The notes below the pieces were generated by a model. It was not told the origin of the DNA. It did not search any database and saw nothing but the letters and a program-made list of their open reading frames with translations. Of a DNA stretch of 64,000 nt, positions 1-11,026 are shown piece by piece. The first letter of the stretch is position 1, and each line of letters starts with the position of its first letter. A program made the position numbers and the translations under genes. Source of the DNA: Primulina eburnea (Eukaryota > Streptophyta > Magnoliopsida > Lamiales > Gesneriaceae); contig NW_027331299.1 in assembly GCF_022965805.1 (NCBI RefSeq), forward strand, positions 62,001-126,000, given 5' to 3'.

Positions 1-1478
1 GAACAAAGCCATGTGTTCAAACCATGCAGAATATATATATAAGTTGGCCTCGATTTCTTCATTTCAGCAAAAGGAATCGAGATTTCAGAGAGGAAAAGCT
101 TCATTCTTATACCTTTACTTGTGCTTTTGTAAGATTAGAATATTCAAATCAAATCCGACTGCGGTTTTGAGCTCCTCGCGTTACTTGCTACAAACTGATG
201 TCTAGTTTTATGTAATTTCAAAGGTTTCAAAATTCAGATGTTTGAGGGAAATTAGAATATTTGGGGGGATAGTGATATTGTGTTCTTGACGTATTGCAGC
301 ATGATATATTGTAAACGGATCAAAGAAATGAGATCATATGCATTCCTATGAATTTCAAGTATGGTTTTATGAATTATTGGGGCGAATTATGTGGTGGGAT
401 GGGATATTGTATGGTAGAATGAGAATGATTAGAATGAGATAGTGGTGAGATCTGTTAAAATTGGATTGACCGGTATCGAGATAATTTGCCTGGTCGTTAT
501 GCCGTTAAATGGTATCGAGATCACGTAGGACTTGGATATGTGTTAAATTCGATCGAGATTGATAGATTGTATATCAACATTTCCATTTCAGATTTCAGTT
601 TGACCACCGTGACAGCGATGTGACGACCGAAAAGGTATAGGCCATGTTTGTTTGGGGACTTGCGACTCAATGAGATCACATTGGTTTCCAACCAAAATCA
701 CATACTTGTTTTATTGTTCATTACCTTGATATGATTATGATTGTTAAATTGGTGTATAGAACTTGTATGCGAAATCTTGCTATGCTATGTTTACAGATGT
801 GTAGCATTGCATTATGTTGTTGCAGATTGGCATTCAATGCATTAAGATAGGACAGTCGGAGATCAGGCAGACTACTAGTGTTCGGCGATATCTCAGCTTG
901 GGAAGATCACCGCCCCCTTTGTAGGAAGTGGATACCAGATAGGCCGAAGTCTAGATAAGACGGACAGACCTCGATAGGGAGGGTAGGGAAGACGTGCCGT
1001 CTTATTCACAACGGGATCCCTAGGAGTTCTAGTCGAGTCGATTCTAGACATGATTAGACTCGCCTTGCATGATTAATAGCAGGTCATTCTATTAGCATGT
1101 GGCATGTTTTAGATGTTTTACTGAAGTATACATGTTTATACTGGGATTTGTTCTCACCGGTTTCGGCTGTTGTTATGTCATATGTGTGCATAACAACAGG
1201 TGGGGCAGGATCTGAGTCGAGACAGAGATGATAGATGTTAGCGTGGAGATCACGGCATAGCAGATGGACCAGTAGTTGTCTTTATTATTTACTGTCTTTT
1301 AATACTGGTTAGTGAGGAAACAGAATAAGACAGTTTTGTGTTTGTATGTTGTAAATTTAATAAAGAACTTTGCTTGTTTAATTACATTGGAGTAAATGTA
1401 AAAGCGAAAAATTTGACCCACTTTTAGAATAACGATCCATTTAATCAAGTAAAAAGCATTAGAGCCCGGGTCCCCACA
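1..1478 (+). repeat. LTR of element F, 5' end outside the window
   Basis: The LTR ends with the gtccccaca terminus shared by elements A, C and D. An AT-rich TATA-like run (atatatatataag) at 31-43 suggests that the window begins in U3 and that most of this stretch is the long transcribed R/U5 part. A poly(A)-signal-like aataaa lies near 1358, before the LTR end. No protein-coding sequence was recognised in this stretch. Confidence 0.75.
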
Positions 1479-1483
1479 ACAGG

Positions 1484-1495
1484 TGGGATCAGAGG
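1484..1495 (+). promoter_or_regulatory. Decayed primer binding site (initiator Met-tRNA type) of element F
   Basis: Six bases after the LTR end the sequence reads tgggatcagagg, against tggtatcagagc in the intact elements A, C and D. The position is right, but two mismatches suggest the site no longer primes well. Confidence 0.6.
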
Positions 1496-1717
1496 CTATA
1501 GTTCCTTTAAAGTAAGATAGATAGAATGAGCGGTAGAGCGAGTCTTCTTCCTTGCTTTGAGTGCTAGCATGTTTATGCTTCCTATTACATGTTGTTGTTA
1601 TTTGAGCGATTATACATGTGTTAAACTGATCAGAACTGATTTTCTAGATCAGAGGAACTGACTAATGGATGGCTGAGACAGTTTAGATTTGTATACTAAT
1701 CCTTTGGATTATTAGAT

Positions 1718-1875
1718 ATGCACCTAGAAGAGCAGCAGTACCTCTACGACCCACAGGCACCAGAACAGGGAGCCACATCCGGAGTCCTATGATGTTACGG
1801 CGACCCCTATGGAGACGTGGCTGAGCGATTCCAATCCTTCGACCTTCCCACATTAAAAGGTACCGAGAATGCCAT
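1718..1875 (+). pseudogene. Start of gag of element F, frameshifted and truncated
   Basis: The bases from the atg at 1718 align with the first ~50 codons of the element C gag (24350 onward): shared runs include gaagagcagcagt, cagaacaggg and cgacccctatggagacg. Several single-base losses close to the start put it out of frame, and the similarity ends around the codons for TLKGTEN, where the satellite starts. It can make no Gag protein. The identification rests on nucleotide similarity to the neighbouring element, which I can see directly. Confidence 0.75.
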
Positions 1876-1877
1876 AA

Positions 1878-4800
1878 ATAGAATCCCTCCCTTCTAGCCT
1901 AGGCAACCCAAAATAAAGTCATAGAATGTCAATCAAGTTCTAGCACCAAAGTTTCCAAAGACAACTTACGTGCACGTTACAACTTATGTGCAAGTTAGCC
2001 CTAAGTAATCTAATGAATCCCTCCCTTCTTTCCTAGGCAACCCAAAATAAACCAAAGAATGTCTATTAAGAATACAAACTATTTACAACTTCAGTTTGTC
2101 CATCCGTTTGAGGATGACAAGTAGTAGATTACAACTTTATTGTGCAAAGTTTAGCCCATAAAGTAATCCATAAATAGAATCCCTCCCCTTCTTAGTCCTA
2201 GGCAACCCCAAAATAAAGTCCATAGAAATGTCAATCCAAGTTCTTTTAAGAATAGCACGCAAAAGTGTTCCCAAAGTTCTATTGACAACTTCAGTTTGTC
2301 CATCTGTTTGAGGATGACAAGTAGTATATTACAACAATTATTGAGCAAAGTTTAGCCCATAAAGTAATCTAAAATAGAATCCCTCTCCTTCTTAGTTCTA
2401 GGCAACGCCAAAATAAAGTCCATAGAAATGTCAATCCAAGTTCCTTTTAAGAATAGCACGCAAAAGTATTCCCAAAGTTCTATTTACAACTTCAGTTTGT
2501 CCATCCGTTTGAGGATGACAAGTAGTAGATTACAACTTTATTGTGCAAAGTTTAGCCCATAAAGGAATCCATAAATAGAATCCCTCCCCTTCTTCGTCCT
2601 AAGCAACCCCAAAATAAAGTCCATAGAAATGTCAATTCAAGTTCTTTTAAGAATAGCACGCAAAAGTGTTCCCAAAGTTCTATTTACAACTTCAGTTTGT
2701 CCATCCGTTTGAGGATGACAAGTAGTAGATTACAACTTTATTGTGCAAAGTTTAGCCCATAAAGTAATCCATAAATAGAATCCCTCACCTTCTTAGTCTT
2801 AGGCAACCCCAAAATAAAGTCCATAGATATGTCAATCCAAGTTCTTTTAAGAATAGCACGCAAACGTGTTCTCAAAGTTCTATTTACAACTTCAGTTTGT
2901 CCATCCGATTGAGGATGACAAGTAGTAGATTACAACTTTATTGTGCAAAGTTTAGCCCATAAAAAAATCCATAAATAGAATCCCTCCCCTTCTTAGTCCT
3001 AGGCAACCCCAAAATAAAGTCAATAGAAATGTCAATCCAAGTTCTTTTAAGAATAGCACGCAAAAGTGTTCCCAAAGTTCTATTTAAAACTTTAGTTTGT
3101 CCATCCGTTTGAGGATGACAAGTAGTAGATTACAACTTTATTGTGCAAAGTTTAGCCCATAAAGTAATCCATAAATAGAATCCCTCCCCTTCTTAGTCCT
3201 AGCCAACCCCAAAATAAAGTCCATAGAAATGTCAATCCAAGTTCTTTTAAGAATAGCACGAAAAAGTGTTCCCAAAGTTCTATTCGCAACTTCAGTTTGT
3301 CCATCCGTTTGAGGATGACAAGTAGTAGATTACAACTTTATTGTGCAAAGTTTAGCCCATAAAGTAATCCATAAATAGAATCCCTCCCCTTCTTAGTCCT
3401 AGGCAACCCCAAAATAAATCCATAGAAATGTCAATCCAAGTTCTTTTAATAATAGCACGCAAAAGTGTTCCCAAAGTTCTATTTACAACTTCAGTTTGTC
3501 CATCCGTTTGAGGATGACAAGTAGTAGATTACAACTTTATTGTGCAAAGTTTAGCCCATAAAGTAATCCATAAATAGAATCCCTCCCCTTCTTAGTCCTA
3601 GGCAACCCCAAAATAAAGTCCATAGAAATGTCAATTCAAGTTCTTTTAAGAATAGCACGCAAAAGTGTTCCCAAAGTTCTATTTACAACTTCTGTTTGTC
3701 CATCCGTTTGAGGATGACAAGTAGTAGATTACAAATTTATTGTGCAAAGTTTAGTCCATAAAGTAATCCATAAATAGAACCCATCCCCTTCTTAGTCATA
3801 GGCAACACCAAAATAAAGTTCATAGAAATGTCAATCCAAGTTCTTTTAAGAATAGCACGCAAAAGTGTTCCCAAAGTTCTATTTACAACTTCAGTTTGTC
3901 CATCCGTTTGAGGATGACAAGTAGTAGATTACAACTTTATTGTGCAAAGTTTAGCCCATAAAGTAATCCATAAATAGAATCCCTCCCCTTCTTAGTCCTA
4001 GGCAACCCCAAAATAAGTCCATAGAAATGTCAATCCAAGTTCTTTTAAGAATAGCACGCAAATGTGTTCTCAAAGTTCTATTTGCAACTTCGGTTTGTCC
4101 ATCCGTTTGAGGATGACAAGTAGTAGATTACAACTTTATTGTGCAAAGTTTAGCCCATAAAGTAATCCATAAATAGAATCCCTCCCCTTCTTAGTCCTAG
4201 GCAACCCCAAAATAAAGTCCATAGAAATGTCAATCCAAGTTCTTTTAAGAATAGCACGCAAACGTGTTCTCAAAGTTCTATTTACAACTTCAGTTTGTCC
4301 ATCCGTTTGAGGATAACAAGTAGTAGATTACAACTTTATTGTGCAAAGTTTAGCCCATAAAGTAATCCATAAATAGAATCTCTCCCCTTCTTAGTCCTAG
4401 GCAACCCCAAAATAAAGTCCATAGAAATGTCAATCCAAGTTCTTTTAAGAATAGCACGCAAAAGTGTTCCCAAAGTTCTATGTACAACTTCAGTTTGTCC
4501 ATCCGTTTGAGGATGACAAGTAGTAGATTACAACTTTATTGTGCAAAGTTTAGCCCATAAAGTAATCCATAAATAGAATCCCTCCCCTTCTTAGTCCTAG
4601 GCAACCCCAAAATAAAGTCCATAGAAATGTCAATCCAAGTTCTTTTTAAGAATAGCACGCAAAAGTGTTCCCAAAGTTCTATTGACAACTTCAGTTTGTC
4701 CATCTGTTTGAGGATGACAAGTAGTATATTACAACAATATTGAGCAAAGTTTAGCCCATAAAGTAATCTAAAAATAGAATCCCTCCCCTTCTTAGTTCTA

Positions 4801-5867
4801 GGCAACGCCAAAATAAAGTCCATAGAAATGTCAATCCAAGTTCCTTTTAAGAATAGCACGCAAAAGTATTCCCAAAGTTCTATTTACAACTTCAGTTTGT
4901 CCATCCGTTTGAGGATGACAAGTAGTAGATTACAACTTTATTGTGCAAAGTTTAGCCCATAAAGTAATCCATAAATAGAATCCATCCCCTTCTTAGTCCT
5001 AGGCAACCCCAAAATAAAGTCCATAGAAATGTCAATCCAAGTTCTTTTAAGAATAGCACGCAAACGTGTTCTCAAAGTTCTATTTACAACTTCAGTTTGT
5101 CCATCCGTTTGAGGATGACAAGTAGTAGATTACAACTTTATTGTACAAAGTTTAGCCAATAAAGTAATCCATAAATAGAATCCCTCCCCTTCTTAGTCCT
5201 AGGCAACCCCAAAATAAAGTCCATAGAAATGTCAATTCAAGTTCTTTTAAGAATAGCACGCAAAAGTGTTCCCAAAGTTCTATTTACAACTTCTGTTTGT
5301 CCATCTGTTTGAGGATGACAAGTAGTAAATTACAACTTTATTGTGCAAAGTTTAGCCCATAAAGGAATCCATAAATAGAATCCCTCCCCTTCTTCGTCCT
5401 AAGCAACCCCAAAATAAAGTCCATAGAAATGTCAATTCAAGTTCTTTTAAGAATAGCACGCAAAAGTGTTCCCAAAGTTCTATTTACAACTTCAGTTTGT
5501 CCATCCGTTTGAGGATGACAAGTAGTAGATTACAACTTTATTGTGCAAAGTTTAGCCCATAAAGTAATCCATAAATAGAATCCCTCACCTTCTTAGTCTT
5601 AGGCAACCCCAAAATAAAGTCCATAGATATGTCAATCCAAGTTCTTTTAAGAATAGCACGCAAACGTGTTCTCAAAGTTCTATTTACAACTTCAGTTTGT
5701 CCATCCGATTGAGGATGACAAGTAGTAGATTACAACTTTATTGTGCAAAGTTTAGCCCATAAAAAAATCCATAAATAGAATCCCTCCCCTTCTTAGTCCT
5801 AGGCAACCCCAAAATAAAGTCCATAGAAATGTCAATCCAAGTTCTTTTAAGAATAGCACGCAAAAGT
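1878..5867 (-). repeat. Satellite array, part 1: ~20 copies of a 200-bp integrase-derived monomer
   Basis: The block ccatccgttt recurs at 2501, 2701, 2901, 3101 and 3301, giving a period of 200 bp; some monomers are 199 or 201 bp. The first two units (1878-2100) are degenerate and shortened. Read on the minus strand, one frame in each monomer encodes gypsy integrase pieces: [15 protein letters not shown], then a short link, then [19 protein letters not shown]. Because 200 is not a multiple of three, the frame cannot stay open from one unit to the next. Many repeats start with alternate variants (gcaaaagtgttccc or gcaaacgtgttctc). The array stops at the aaagt target site of element A and resumes at 13068. 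Confidence 0.95.
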
Positions 5868-6966
5868 TGTAAGGCCCGAGATTATATCACTTTAATCCGA
5901 GATTATTTAATTTACGAATTTTGGAATGAGGAATTAATTCCACGATTTTTGTAATTAAGTTTGATTGAAATTGAATTAAAAAGAGTTATTGGGGCCGAAT
6001 TGCAATTAGTGTAAAGTTGAGGGACTAAAAGGCAATTAAGGGAATTGAGTGGGACACTTGTCACCACCATATAACTTGATACTTATATCACAATCTCCAA
6101 TTTCACATTCCAGAGAAGGAAATGAGCGAGAAACTCCGTAGAAGTTTAAGTTTCAATTTTGCTTAGAAATTTGATTGTACAAGATTCGGTTATCAGATTT
6201 TGAATCCGGACATAGTACTGTACTCCTCTCGTCGACAGCTTCAACTGGACGTAAGTTTTATTGATTTCTGGTATCATTTGAAAAGATGATGTTGTAGGAA
6301 TTTGATATAATTCATATATGATGTTCTTGACATGTTAGACATCGTAGAATCGAAGTCAGATCAGAAAACGGATTGATTCTGGAATTGTTATGATTTTCTG
6401 ATTATATTGATTGAGAATTAAATAGATTTGGATTATAGACTGATTACAAATTGTATCGAATATGGGTTATGATTTGTAATTAATATCTGGTGATGTGGTA
6501 TTGACGGGGATACTGAGTTTGTACCGTTATGCCGATGATTTGAATTAAATCCAGGTTAATCAGTTTCAGTGTTGAATTGAGATTGGAATATTAATATTAG
6601 TATTCTCGATATGTCGTTTCAGATTTACAGAGACAGTCTTGAGTTCAGAACTGATATTTCTGCAGATCGAGACTACTAACGAAAGAAAGGTATAAATTAA
6701 TGTTGAGTTGGGATTGCACAACTCGAGGGAGGTTTGACTCGAGTTTCCCTAAATCACATACTTTACCTTATTGCATTGATATTTGCATTAAGTTGATTGA
6801 TGTACTTGCTCTCTTGATATTAGATGACAGGTATTAGACGTGTTATCTTGTGACAGAAGTGCCGGATAGTGGTGGTATCGCCACGGCACATTGCACGATG
6901 TCTCAAGATAGGATATTAGCAATAGAGTTACAGTTCATGACGGATAGGTCCGGACACTGGATGTTT

Positions 6967-7150
6967 GGTTATATCGAGTAATGGAATCTATTACGGAATT
7001 CGATATAGGAACACCATATTTGGTTATATCGAGTAAAGGGTATTGGAATTCTTCGATTACGGAATTCGATATAGGAATACCAGGGCCATGGTTATATCGA
7101 GTAATAGAAATTATGGTTCCATCCTTTACGGAATTCGATATAGGAATACC
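6967..7150 (+). repeat. Three tandem tatatcgag stem-loop units in the LTR of A
   Basis: Each ~60-bp unit starts ggttatatcgag and ends ttacggaattcgatatagg, so tatatcga at the left pairs with tcgatata at the right. The three units also create a short open frame with a repeated TEFDIG motif, which I regard as incidental. The same block occurs in the other LTR of A (12126-12309) and in the LTRs of D and E. Confidence 0.8.
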
Positions 7151-7255
7151 ACATCTGGAAACCGGGATCCCTAGACTAGGATTGAGTCTAGTCTAAAACG
7201 TAGAGTCACTAGCCTGAGTGACAGCTAGATTGAATGGTATTGAGTAATACTGATT

Positions 7256-7475
7256 TATGTTCCTGATATTGGTACATGTCTAGAATAGGAATTATTCTTG
7301 AGATTGATTATGTTCCTGATATTTGGTACATGTTTAGAATAGGAATTATTCTTGATATTGAATTATGTTCCTGATATTTGGTACATGTCTAGAATAGGAA
7401 TTATTCTTGATATTGAATTATGTTCCTGATTAGGGTACATGTTTAGAATATGATTTATTCTTGTAATTGATTTAT
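7256..7475 (+). repeat. Four tandem 53-55-bp units in the LTR of A
   Basis: The block gttcctgat recurs at 7259, 7312, 7367 and 7422, each followed by a ggtacatgt...agaata...attattcttg pattern. The other LTR carries the same array near 12415-12634. The element D LTR lacks this expansion and is shorter there. Confidence 0.85.
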
Positions 7476-7575
7476 GTCATGATGTTGATATAGGATATGA
7501 TTGTCTGTTATATGCTTTTATATTGTTTATATGATTGCATGTATACATGATTTATACTGGGATATTTGTATCTCA

Positions 7576-7623
7576 CCGGAGTTATCCGGCTGTTGTCTTG
7601 TCTGTATGTGTGCATGGCAACAG
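7576..7623 (+). other. Conserved paired stem-loops near the end of the A LTR
   Basis: ccgg-agttat-ccgg (7576-7589) is followed directly by ctgttgtc (7590-7597), a 18-nt loop with tgtatgtgtg, and ggcaacag (7616-7623). The outer six pairs are Watson-Crick, then one T-G, then C-G. The same structure with different pairs occurs in C, D, E and F. Confidence 0.65.
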
Positions 7624-7913
7624 GTGGGCTAGGATCAGGGTCAAGAAGAGAACGAGGCTGGACTAGATAGCGTGGAGGTCCGGACTTTGAAGCAACTTAG
7701 GGTTCAGCACTGACTTATAGTTGAACCTAGTCGGATTATTGTAGATCATACAATAATTATACGTTATGTTTAATATGTAATTTGAATTTAATTACATTAT
7801 GTTTCCGCTGTGTAATTTAAAAAGAAAAATTTTTAGACCCTGTTTATTATGAATGATTAAATATTCCTAAAGACGATTAAGGAATGGATTAGCGTCCGGG
7901 TCCCCACAACAGG

Positions 7914-7925
7914 TGGTATCAGAGC
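7914..7925 (+). promoter_or_regulatory. Primer binding site of element A (initiator Met-tRNA)
   Basis: The sequence tggtatcagagc lies five bases after the 5' LTR end and is complementary to the 3' end of plant initiator methionine tRNA. It primes minus-strand DNA synthesis in most plant Ty3/gypsy elements. Confidence 0.9.
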
Positions 7926-8235
7926 TGTAGGTCCTTGAACTGTAGGTTTCTTAGCACTGAGATAGAAAAGAGGGAGCGGGGTAGATTGAGTTTTCTTTCC
8001 TGCTTTTGATTGCTAGCATGTGATATAGTATTATGTTGATTTACATTGAGTATGCTAGCATGCCAGCATGGTTTATTGCATTTAAATGTATGTTACCTGA
8101 ATATCTGAATTGATTTGGTAATATATCTGATTTGAAAATGAATCAGAACCAACCCATTTTGATCAGAAGGTAAGCTGATCAGAAAGGGATTGAGATTGAT
8201 TATCTCTTGTGATTACTGATTCCTGTGATCATCAG

Positions 8236-10925
8236 ATATACCTCGTAGAATAATTTCAGAAAGGGGTAGTACTTCGTCTGATCAGATAGATGTATCAGAA
8301 ATTCAGATGGAAATTAAATTGAAAGAGTTTCAGTTATTTCAGCCGCCGAAGACTTCTGAAGATTGGGAGAACTGATTTGAGGTCATAGAAATACTGTTCG
8401 ATTTACTTAATTGTACAGATGAACAGAGAGGTAAACTGGTATTCCCTCAGTTATAAGAATCTGCCAGAAGTTGGTGGATTACAACCAAAGGAGTACTAGA
8501 ACTAAGAGGTTCCCGAGGATTTCAGGGAGCTAGATCATCTGGATATGGTGATCAAGGAACAGACCCAGGACACACTTGATGATATAGTGGCAGGTATTGT
8601 TCCTCTATGATTATGATGCATATGTATTGATATATACTAATGCAATCATTATGATTATCCTTGATTGGGTGGCACGGATATATGCTTTACCTGTTGGTTC
8701 AGTATCTACTGTGGTATTGGTTCTTTACCTTTTTGGGAAAAGAATTGATATGAGTGATATTCTGTGATATATCATATACTGCAGTAAGTTGAGAATGAGA
8801 TTGAATTAGACTAGCTTGTACTTGTAGTGTCTGATGATGACTGCCTGATTGATATTGATATATCGAACAAGTACAGATTTATTATAGAGTCTTGCCAGGA
8901 GATGGTAAGATTCGGACCTGAAATGGCCAAGGAATGAATGATATACAGTAAGGGATTTAGATTTTGAATTCCTTGATATCTGTATTGTTCATGATTCGAT
9001 GATTATCGAAAGGAATGGAATAATTCCTTATGTATTCCGTTGATGACTGAAGTTGAGTCTATCAGGGATTGATTTACTAATAGCAGGAAGTTTGCTATAG
9101 TCTTTCAGATGAGATTTCAGGTTGTCCTGTATCCGGAAGAGTGATTTCAGCCCTGATTTGATTCCAGGTATTGGTTTCATTTTAGAAGTTCTTATAGACT
9201 GATACTGATTGAACTGAAGGAATTGAGATATCAGTTGAAAGAATTATTGTCTAAGAGTTAGAGTTACATTTGAATATATGTTTCTCTGGAAAATACTTCA
9301 GTTCCAATGATGGATTGATAAATCATGTGTTCAGCAATATTCTGAAGACATTATGCTCGTTGTATCTATGACATTTTGATATATTCGCAGCATATGATTG
9401 AATTGAATATTCTGGGAACTGAAATTGTGGTATACAGAATTGTTCGGATATGAATCTCGATTGTGACAGATTGTATTCAGAGTCTATGATATCTGAAGAT
9501 AGTATACTGACTGAATTATAGTCCTGTTGAGACAGTGATCAGTGACTGAGAATGACATTGAATATGGTAGAATTTCCGAGATGTCAGAAATGTCAGAGAT
9601 TGTGTCTTATACAGTTCAGTCGAGTTAGAACTGGTTTTGAAGATTAAAGCAGTTCAGAAGTTTGATCAGACTGTTCAGAACTTAATTTTGATAGTTAGAA
9701 CAGTGTGTCAGAGCCGATTACCAGGTAGGTAATGTTTTATTTTATATTATTAGCTGATTTGTTTGTGTCAGATATTCGGATTTGAATGGCTGGTATTGTC
9801 AGATGCCCACAGTAGTAGATTCAGTACTGTTCTGGTAACAGGAAATGGGTGATAATTCGAATGGACAGTTTTGATATAAATAGATGGAATCAGTTATGTC
9901 AGAATTTATATTGAAATGTCTAAATCGTTGACTGATGAAGACAGGAAGATAGGAACCAGGAGATTGGTTATATCGATTATTGATTCTTAAATAGAAATGG
10001 GAGTACATTTCTATGGATCTGGTGATGGAATCACCGAAAGTTTGCCAACATTGTATCAGTAGGTGGTTATGATTGAACGATTGTTCAAATCTGCCTATGT
10101 CATATGGTACAGGATGACGTACTAATATGACCAGACGACTGAAAGGTATGTCAGAAACGGGGTTCAGATTGTATTAGATGCCAAAGTTGATTTTATCAGA
10201 CTATGATATTCGTTTGATATTATACTTTTGGCTGAGTGTACAGCATGATTGTTCATCTATGATTTATAGATGGAAGGATAGTCAGAGTGAACTATCCTGA
10301 TACTGGAGGATATCCAGGAAATGTAGTGCTTGATTATAGCACTAGTTGACATGATTTATTGTCGCTTGTGGATTATTGTACAATAATAGCTATTAGATGA
10401 GTATCGAAATAGCTCTAGTCAAGGTATTGTACAGTGAGAACTGCTATTTTCCTTCGTATGGGAATGATATTGCAGTAATGCTTGAGAGCAGATTTGATAA
10501 GATCGGAGATCTGATAAAGAAAATGAAACTGATTCCGAAGAAATGAGGATAGCTCAGAATACATAAACTAATAAGCCAATGTCGGACGATGACTGTTGGT
10601 ATTTAAAACCGAAGGTTGAATATATCCTTGGATATGATTAATAGATGAGGATATTGATTTGCTTTAGAATTGTTGATTGGTATATACGGATGTAGTATAG
10701 CCAATAGTGGTGATTGATTCTATCACAAGTTATTCCGAATAGGATTAGCATATTATACTCCTTGAATGATTATTCCTGTCTGGAATCAGAGATCCGTAAA
10801 AGAAAAATATTTCAGAACGAAGATTATTCTGTTGTTGATAACACAGTAAGGGTGTCAGTAGGTCAATGAGACTATCTGAAAGACAGAATCTGATATGAGA
10901 TTGAAATTTCAGATTGATTCATTGA
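8236..10925 (+). pseudogene. Decayed and shortened gag-pol of element A
   Basis: No reading frame longer than about 70 codons survives, but nucleotide similarity to the gag-pol of element D runs in order. The gag start is at 8236. The linker and protease region (gatgatatagtggcaggt) is near 8576, with the protease C-terminal part at 8880-8935. The pre-RT segment is at 9150-9260. The integrase region is around 10280-10420, including decayed counterparts of the HPQTDGQ and NNSYQTSIE segments. The interior is 3.1 kb against roughly 4.8 kb in C and D, so sizeable stretches of RT and RNase H are deleted or unrecognisable. It encodes nothing functional. Assignment is by visible alignment with D; exact ends are approximate. 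Confidence 0.8.
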
Positions 10926-11011
10926 GATAAAATTTTCTGATTTACCTCTTGTATACGTTTCGTGTTGATATCTGACTTGATTACCTGTGATTTCGAGGAC
11001 GAAATCGTATC

Positions 11012-11026
11012 TTAGAGGGGGAGAAT
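11012..11026 (+). promoter_or_regulatory. Polypurine tract of element A
   Basis: The purine run agagggggagaa directly precedes the 3' LTR and marks the start of plus-strand DNA synthesis. Upstream lies the cgaggacgaa block shared with elements C and D. Confidence 0.85.

Larger units (their letters stand above)
1..1877 (+). mobile_element. Element F: truncated Ty3/gypsy LTR retrotransposon (LTR, primer site, start of gag)
   Basis: The window opens inside an LTR whose later part matches the LTRs of element C in order and spacing: the caccgg block, the stem-loop at 1167-1199, the gcaggatctg block and the gggtccccaca end. A decayed primer site and the first ~50 codons of a gag like that of element C follow. 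The similarity stops near 1875, where satellite begins. There is no pol, no second LTR and no visible TSD, so the element was cut off by the satellite junction rather than ending naturally. Divergence from element C is high, with many small indels, so this looks like the oldest element here apart from the satellite. The family assignment is solid; the left end lies outside the window. Confidence 0.8.
5868..7908 (+). repeat. 5' LTR of element A
   Basis: This 2,041-bp LTR runs from tgtaaggcccg to gtccccaca. It contains a splice-donor-like gtaagttt at 6251, three stem-loop units with tatatcgag at 6967-7150, four tandem 53-55-bp units at 7256-7475, and the conserved stem-loop at 7590-7623. It lacks the GC-rich inverted repeats seen in the LTRs of C and D. 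Confidence 0.93.

Noticed and set aside
4536..4859. A 107-codon gene repeated several times on the minus strand
   Set aside because: It is two satellite monomers read through because of a one-base length variant; the reading frame is not kept between units.
1878..5867. CRISPR-like array of regular repeats
   Set aside because: The whole 200-bp unit repeats; there are no unique spacers and the sequence is a plant satellite.
6981..7196. A 71-codon protein with repeated TEFDIG motif
   Set aside because: It results from the triplicated stem-loop units of the LTR, and the equivalent frame in D is broken.
7914..7925. A tRNA gene fragment
   Set aside because: Only the 12-13 bases complementary to the tRNA 3' end are present, as expected of a primer binding site.
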